Positions 57,383 to 64,000 of a stretch of 64,000 nucleotides of DNA are shown here, piece after piece. Where the stretch lies: contig CAIIXF020000001.1 in the NCBI GenBank assembly GCA_903813345.2, forward strand, positions 436,001 to 500,000. Reading direction: 5' to 3'. The position numbers and the translations under genes are program-made. Origin of the DNA: Owenia fusiformis (Eukaryota > Annelida > Polychaeta > Sabellida > Oweniidae). A model generated the notes under the pieces. That model worked only from the letters and a program-made list of their open reading frames with translations, did no database searches and was not told where the DNA came from. Positions within the stretch are counted from its first letter, which is position 1. Each line of letters starts with the position of its first letter.

Positions 57383-58341
57383 CAGGGTGTTCACTAAGTA
57401 ATGACACTAGGTCTCCCATTTTGTCAGATTTTAAGGAATCTTGCTTAAATTTTCAGCATGTCTTAAAAGTGTAATTGTGAAACGAAGCATAATATGATCG
57501 GGGTTCACATGATTTTGAGCTATGTATTCTCCATTAAACTTATGCCAGTTGGTTATTGAAAATATGTCCTGTATAGTAGTTACATTCATAGTATGGTTCA
57601 TTCATAGTATGACATCATATAGCCTAATAATAGTCCTGGTTAAAAGACATTATAATAGTCTGAGATCTCCATGAGTTGGAAAGTCTGCCAAAGTTAAAAA
57701 CGTCATCGGAAAACAGGTCTTGTGGAAATAGGAAACTTGCTGCAACGCAGAAACATCCTTGTCATACTGCAATGTAATCCATAGAGAATGGACAGAATGC
57801 AGAGTAGTCTATCATTTAAAAATTGAGACCTTGCTCATTATTCATCTCCATGAACTTGAGCTACATTTCTTTGCTGTTGGTCTCCTAAAGAGACGACAGT
57901 TTCATTCCAATGCGAAAACTGTAAGGGCAGCCAGGTTGAAATGAGATAAGACAAATGTCTTCCAAAAATGGGTGGCTAAACGACAATAAAAATGCATTGA
58001 AGAAGATACAAATTACTTTAAAGTGAATATCGTATCCACTGGGCATGGACCAAGAGCGGAAAATAAATAAATGATAAATATTATATCGTTTGTAGAAGGG
58101 ATGATGCTAGGGATTAAAGATTCCTTATTAATGTAGAATGTGACGTCATATGTGCTGTGTCAAGGACCATGTTACCAAATCAAAATGTATATGATTAAAT
58201 TAACTATTTTCATTCTTGAGACATGAAATTTGGTTTGTGCAATCAATATTACATGCCAGAAAATATGTGGAAAATCTTGAAATATTGGTTAAAAACTGTA
58301 AAAATGGGGAGACCTAGTGTTATTACTTAGTGAACACCCTG
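57383..58341. mobile_element. 1.06-kb inverted-repeat transposon, copy 2
   Basis: CAGGGTGTTCACTAAGTAAT at the left, inverted at the right, TA-flanked. It is collinear with 28997-30052 apart from a roughly 100-base deletion. No intact frame. Confidence 0.85.
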
Positions 58342-58549
58342 TAAAAAGACTAGTCAGAAATACGAAAATATGAAAAAGTAACAGCATTTTTATCAGAACT
58401 ATTAAACGCCCTGTAATAGCAAGTGATAAATCACATTTTTTGATAGGGATGATATCAGGGATGAAATTGGGATTAGAGGGGTGATATCAGGGATGATCAA
58501 CCCGGGTATCATATCAAAATATTTACATTTTCCTCTCGGCTAACAGAGG

Positions 58550-59945
58550 ATTTTAGGAAGATGTTCCTCTCGACGATGGTATTTGATCGTTATTCACCTG
58601 TCGGGGTGGTATGGGGAATATCCCTCGGAAAATAAAAAATGTCGTACTGTCACTTCGTTCCCTCAGGAAATATAACTTTAGGCTTTGTAATTTTATCACA
58701 GAAAATGAAATATTATATATACATCAGTATGGCTTTCAGAAAAATGTCTCTACCTTTATGGCAATCTTAACTTTTGTTGAAAACATACGACATGCGCTGG
58801 AGAACAATGAATATTCGCTTGGTATTTTCTAGACTTGTCTAAAGCCATTAATCATAAAATCCTTCTAGATAAATTAAATTTTTATGGAATTCAAGGGTCT
58901 GAACTATCTCTTTTTAAATCATATCTAAAAGATCGAAAGCAAATTGTATCATATAACAATATTGACTCTGATTTACAAAGTATATCATGCGGTGTGCCCC
59001 AGGGCTCAGTCCTTGGGCCGACATTATCCATATTATATGTAAATGACATGTTTAAGGTTTCCAATATTCTTAAAAGCGTAATATTTGCCGACGACCATAA
59101 TTTGTTGGCCTCAGATAAAGATTTGAAATCTGTAATAGAAAAGGTTAATAATGAACTTGATCTTATTGACGATTGGTTCAAAGCAAATAAATTGTCAATA
59201 AACTAGCTAGTCTAAAACAAATTTATCTTGTTCAATAAACAGAAACGACAAATCTTTAGAGATATTAAAATTGATATGTCCGGGAAACAAATTGAAAGAG
59301 TAAAATCTATCAACTTTTTAGGTGTCATTGTTGATGAACATACTATTATTATTAACAAGTATTACCTGGAAAGAACATATTAAACATATAGAAGCAAAAA
59401 TATCCAGAACAATTGGTCTCTTATATAAGATTCGCAACCTATTGAATAAAACAAAAGACTTGTTTATTCAAAACTATTTATTATTTTAATCAAAATGAAT
59501 ATTTTCACAATTATCCTACCAGAAGAAGTCGTGATTTACATGCTAGGGCTTACAAAACAAAAATAGGGTTATATTCAATCAAAGTACAGGGTCCAAGAAT
59601 CTGGAATTCTATCTCAGATCATGTCAGATTTTTGCCTTCTTTACTTCAATTTAAAATAACTAGAAAGAAAAATTCAATTGCTGAAATATAATTATATATT
59701 GTCACCACATCTACGTTTCCATCCATACATTTTCCTAAACCGAAATAGAGTTAACACTCATTGGCAGCCACAACCCACCACCACTAGCCATAAGTTGGAT
59801 GCATACATATGCTATCAATATGTATAGTTATTATTGAATTTTCATTTTTGTCACTAAAACAACTTCATACACTTGTTAAAGTGTCAGTTGATGTATAATT
59901 TATGTATCATAGTTTGACAATAAAATATGTAACTAACTAAAAAAA
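58550..59945 (+). pseudogene. CR1/jockey-type LINE reverse transcriptase fragment
   Basis: The first frame (58611-58832) includes HQYGFQKNVSTFMAILTFVE, and a stop or frameshift at 58833 breaks the usual FLDLSKAF motif. The second (58835-59206) has GVPQGSVLGPTLSILYVNDM and the catalytic FADDHNLLA, so the Asp-Asp pair survives. Thumb pieces follow in broken frames (KEHIKHIEAKISRTIGLLYK), with a C-terminal GPRIWNSISDHVRFLPS-like block at 59580-59635, a 3' UTR and AATAAAATATGTAACTAACT near 59920 followed by an A-run. The endonuclease is missing; the copy is dead. Confidence 0.88.
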
Positions 59946-60167
59946 ACATTGATATTATCCTTGTGATATTCCCCATATCAAATCCCTCCTGGTAACTTCT
60001 TTATATATCACACATTTCTGTTTCACTATTAATATAATCCCCTTTGGCAAAATGCTCATATGTAGCATATTGCTACTTGGTACAAAACCAATTGTCAATC
60101 CCTTCCAGTAAATGGCCTCTATAAACACATAGGTTAAATAATGCAGCATCTTATCAGAACTTTTTGA

Positions 60168-61590
60168 ACACCCTGCATACATGTGTAAGCAATTGTGCAG
60201 CAGCAATGGCATGTGTAAAGAGAACTAATTGAGCACCCTGCATACATATATACGTTATGGTGCAGCAGCTATGGCATGTGTAAAGAGAACTAATTGAGCA
60301 CCCTGCATACATATATACGTTATGGTGCAGCAGCAATGGCATGTGTAAAGAGAACTAATTGAGCACCCTGCATACATATATACGTTAAGGTGCAGCAGCA
60401 ATGGCATGTGTAAAGAGAACTAATTGAGCACCCTGCATACATATATACGTTATGGTGCAGCAGCTATGGCATGTGTAAAGAGAACTAATTGAGCACCCTG
60501 CATACATATATACGTTATGGTGCAGCAGCAATGGCATGTGTAAAGAGAACTAATTGAGCACCCCGCATACATATATACGTTATGGTGCAGCAGCTATGGC
60601 ATGTGTAAAGAGAACTAATTGAGCACCCTGCATACATATATACGTTAAGGTGCAGCAGCAATGGCATGTGTAAAGAGAACTAATTGAGCACCCCGCATAC
60701 ATATATACGTTATGGTGCAGCAGCTATGGCATGTGTAAAGAGAACTAATTGAGCACCCTGCATACATATATACGTTATGGTGCAGCAGCTATGGCATGTG
60801 TAAAGAGAACTAATTGAGCACCCTGCATACATATATACGTTATGGTGCAGCAGCTATGGCATGTGTAAAGAGAACTAATTGAGCACCCTGCATACATATA
60901 TACGTTATGGTGCAGCAGCTATGGCATGTGTAAAGAGAACTAATTGAGCACCCTGCATACATATATACGTTAAGGTGCAGCAGCTATGACATGTGTAGAG
61001 AACTTTTTGGACACCCTGTATACATGTGTAAGCAATGGTGCAGCAGCTATGGCATGTGTAAAGAGAACTAATTGAGCACCCTGCATACATATATACGTTA
61101 TGGTGCAGCAGATATGACATGTGTAGAGAACTTTTTGAACACCCTGGATACATGTTTAAGCAATGGTATAGCAGCAACGACATGTGTAAAGATAACTTTT
61201 TGAACAACCTGTATGTGTATATACGTTTTGGAGTAGCAGCTATGACAAGTGTGAAAATAACTTTTTCGAATTCCCTTTACATACATAAGCGATTGGACAA
61301 GAGCTAGGGCAAGTCGAAATATAACTATTTGAACATCTTGCATACACGTATACGCAACGGTGCAGCAGCTATGACATGTGAAAGATAAATATTTTAACAC
61401 CCTGCACGCAATGGTGCATGCAGCAGCTTTGGCAAGTGGAAATATGACTATTTGTACACCCTACATACATGTATACGCAATGGTGCTGCAGCTATGGTCG
61501 GTGGAAAGATAACTTTTTGAACACCCTGCATACATGACGTATACGCTATAGTGCAGCAGCTATGGTAAGTGGAAAACTATTTGAAGAGAG
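60168..61590 (+). repeat. 65-bp minisatellite (about 22 copies)
   Basis: Unit: ACCCTGCATACATATATACG, TTATGGTGCAGCAGCTATGG, CATGTGTAAAGAGAACTAAT, TGAGC. Copies are regular from 60230 to about 60970 and increasingly diverged to 61590. Diverged units read TTTTTGAACACCCTGTATAC, like a mariner-type terminus, suggesting the original unit. Confidence 0.93.
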
Positions 61591-62109
61591 TAAAACACAA
61601 AGTAAAAGCCGAATTACAACTCATTCAAAAGAGCAGCAGAATGATATATGACATATATACATATCGATAATCGGGTTTCATACGAGTTCCGATCAATTAG
61701 AGCACTCGACCCGAACAGATGGTTCGAATACTTAAAGATGATCAGGGATTCTCAAATAGTTTCTAAATACCTTGCTAAATTGATACTGTCGGTTTTGCTT
61801 AGTTAGCCTGCATCTCATTTAGACTGGTTTATTGCAATTGCTGGCGTAACATATTTCAACATGAAGCTTTCCTTTTTGTTCTGTCAAATCTTTCTATAAA
61901 TTCCAAACGTGCTGAGAGAATCTTCATTCTAGATTAAACATTCATTTTCTTGACCATGGCTTATCAGTGTTGATGATACATTTAAATTTACTTGTTTTAA
62001 GTGGGACAGAGTCATTGTATATTTTTTAAACATTTCTAAGAAAAACAGAATTTGTGTCTTCAATACTGCAAGTTAGTGACCAGTCAACTAAAGCCATCTT
62101 TTTCTTAAA
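61591..62109. other. Spacer, nothing recognised
   Basis: No feature I can support. Confidence 0.4.
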
Positions 62110-62400
62110 AGAATTCAAACTATGCTGAAACAATTTTATTCATAATTAAGCAAGAAATGAACTCAGAGAAAATTTGATTATAGTTCTCATCGAAACCAAA
62201 GGTACAATAATATCTCAAACGTAATATATTATTCCTTTTAATCTGATACAATCAACATTGTTTTATTTTTGAAGTTTAGCATATTAAAAAAAGATTGACA
62301 TAGAAAAGAAATTCAATTTTTTAAAACATTTTGCCACGGGAGCGATGTCATGTTGCAAAATGAAAAGCTGACAAAAATATTTCCAAACTACATTGGTACT
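62110..62400 (+). repeat. Dispersed non-coding repeat X, copy 3 (short)
   Basis: Shares GGTACAATAATATCT, AAGATTGACAT and TGAAAAGCTGACA blocks in order with 25290-26640. Truncated at both ends. Confidence 0.6.
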
Positions 62401-62974
62401 TTAAAGATTTTGTAAGTGAAATATACCTTGTTGAGCTATTTGAGCCTGTTGGGCTGCAATATTCCATTGAACACAGCATACGGGTTTATGCATTCCAGCT
62501 TTTAGATATAGCCGGGAATATTCAAAACTATTTAGATTTAGATCAAGATCTAATATGTTAGTGATAAAACTCATGGTTATATTATACTCATAAAAAGCTT
62601 AAGAAATAAGTTCGAGGCAAGTTTTAAGCTCTGCCACTTTGAATGCTTAGAGATGACGGAATTTATTGTCATTGGCATTGGTTTTATTGGCAACGATCTC
62701 AAAATCTTTTCACTTGATACATTTTTAGGTTGATCCATCTTTGACATAATGGTTGAGAATTAGGGTCGAATCGAGTTTAGAGATGGCTGAAGACGTTGAT
62801 AATTACGTTATAATGCAAGCAAGTATTCTTGAGCTATGATAAATTGTGACGACAACAAATAAGAGAAAGTATGGTAAATAATGATTGACAAACTTAGATG
62901 AACAGAATAAAGTAACATAGGAAAGTAACAATGTACATATTGAAGTTACTTGGAGTCTAGAGATCGAGAGGGAT
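62401..62974. other. Spacer, nothing recognised
   Basis: No coding frame or repeat recognised. Confidence 0.4.
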
Positions 62975-62984
62975 ATAGGGAACG

Positions 62985-63055
62985 CCTCCGTCCGTCCGTC
63001 CGTCCGTCCGTCCGTACGTACGTCCGTCCGTACGTACGTCCGTCCGTCCGTCCGG
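62985..63055 (+). repeat. CCGT/ACGT microsatellite
   Basis: Tandem CCGT with interspersed ACGT units, about 17 repeats. Confidence 0.9.
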
Positions 63056-63129
63056 GCAATAACTCAAATACCGTTGGCCCGATTTTATTCATATTTTGTA
63101 TACATATACCCTATGGGGGTAGAAGTTCT

Positions 63130-64000
63130 GCTTGAAAGTCGATTTTCAAAATGGCCGCTCATTTAAAAATGGCGGCCATTTTAGTGCCGATTTTACAGTA
63201 ATTTAGGTGCAATATGTAAAACTGTAATAGCAATATGTTTTAAATGTAAAAAAAATTATATAGGACATTAATAAAGCTAGAAATGTAGATATTATAAAAG
63301 CACATGGCAGCCATCTTGAAAAATGGCGCCCTTTTCTCGTTATTTTACGATTTTTGCTGTAACTCGAAAAGTAGTGGAGCGATTTTGTTCATATTTGGTA
63401 TGTGAATACTATAAGCATGGCACACTGTCTAATGATACTTTTGGTAGAAGGTGGCCATTTTGAAAAATGGCGGACATTTTGAAAAATGGCGGACATTTTG
63501 AAAAATGGCCGCCATTTTAAGTTATTTTACTAAAACTCGAAAAGTAGTGGAGCGATTTTGTTCATATTTGGTATGTGAATACGTATAAGCATGGCACACT
63601 GTCTAATGACACTCTTGGTAGAGGGCGGTCATTTTTCAAAATGGCCGCCATTTTAACGTATTTTACTTTAACTCGAAAAGTAGTGGAGCGATTTTGTTCA
63701 TATTCTGTATGTGAATACTGTAAGCATGGCACACTGTCTAATGACACTTTTGGTAGAAGGCGGCCATTTTGAAAAATGGTGGACATTTTGAAAAATGGCT
63801 GCCATTTTAACTTATTTTACTATAACTCGAAAAGTAGTGGGGCGATTTTGTTCATATTTGGTACGTGAATACGTATAAGCATGGCACACTGTCTAATGAC
63901 ACTTTTGGTAAAAGGCGGCCATTTTTCAAAATGGCCACCATTTTAACGTATTTTACTATAACTCGAAAAGTAGCGGAGCGATTTTGTTCATATTTGGTAT
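63130..64000 (+). repeat. 137/154-bp tandem array rich in AAAATGGC palindromes
   Basis: Units begin AACTCGAAAAGTAGTGGAGC at about 63361, 63533, 63670, 63824 and 63960. Later spacings alternate between 137 and 154 bases through gain or loss of a 17-base AAAATGGCGGACATTTT block. The array runs off the right edge. Short open frames across it are by-products. Confidence 0.88.

Noticed and set aside
60905-61400. Overlapping 100-codon - strand frames rich in His and Cys
   Set aside because: They are readings of the 65-bp minisatellite with no start or splice context.
62950-63135. Arg/Pro/Ser repeat peptide frame
   Set aside because: Translation of the CCGT microsatellite.
1-64000. tRNA, rRNA or other structured RNA genes
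   Set aside because: I saw no convincing cloverleaf with A and B boxes or rRNA-like stretches, though reading by eye could miss a diverged tRNA.

Overview
The window looks like nuclear DNA of an AT-rich invertebrate animal, probably marine. Genes are split by many introns with GT-AG boundaries. One gene is a clear tetraspanin. The rest is packed with CR1/L2-, L1/Tx1- and other LINE-type retrotransposons, mariner-like and hAT-like inverted-repeat elements, and minisatellites. The species cannot be named from sequence alone, and no bacterial features were seen. Two host genes are well supported. (1) A tetraspanin lies on the + strand at 4331-11670. It has seven constant exons followed by three in-frame candidate last exons, each completing the fourth membrane helix with a different cytoplasmic tail. 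Its exon 7 ends in a 54-bp array that repeats the helix-coding segment and its splice donor about 18 times in frame. (2) A secreted von Willebrand factor A (VWA) protein lies on the - strand at 32347-19845. I could join nine exons in consistent phase, giving about 562 residues: signal peptide, an N-terminal region I do not recognise, a Gly/Pro/Asp linker and a C-terminal VWA domain with a complete metal site. A second VWA cassette (17400-15198, - strand) lies downstream. It is either a partly decayed tandem copy or an alternative 3' end. A possible last exon of another gene lies at 116-348, and a Myb/SANT-like exon at 52177-52418. 

Layout: 0-4 kb, foldback repeat and upstream DNA; 4.3-11.9 kb, tetraspanin, with transposons and a 65-bp satellite in its introns; 12-15 kb, mariner-like remnants; 15.2-32.4 kb, the VWA locus, whose long introns hold a 29-bp array, several MITE families and hairpin elements; 34-36 kb, a reversed decayed LINE; 36.8-38.2 kb, an inverted-repeat element; 38.7-49.4 kb, a LINE with ORF1 and ORF2, the latter split by a 5.3-kb insertion; 51.2-56.6 kb, a candidate 5.4-kb element bounded by inverted repeats and loaded with nested insertions; 57-60 kb, a DNA-transposon copy and a LINE fragment; 60.2-61.6 kb, a 65-bp minisatellite; 63-64 kb, another tandem array running off the window. 

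The most unusual signals are the splice-donor array and alternative last exons of the tetraspanin, three 23-34 bp hairpins each flanked by an 8-bp duplication, and two short hairpin-bearing elements that each carry a promoter-like start and an ATG exon. All exon joins were made by eye and need transcript data.
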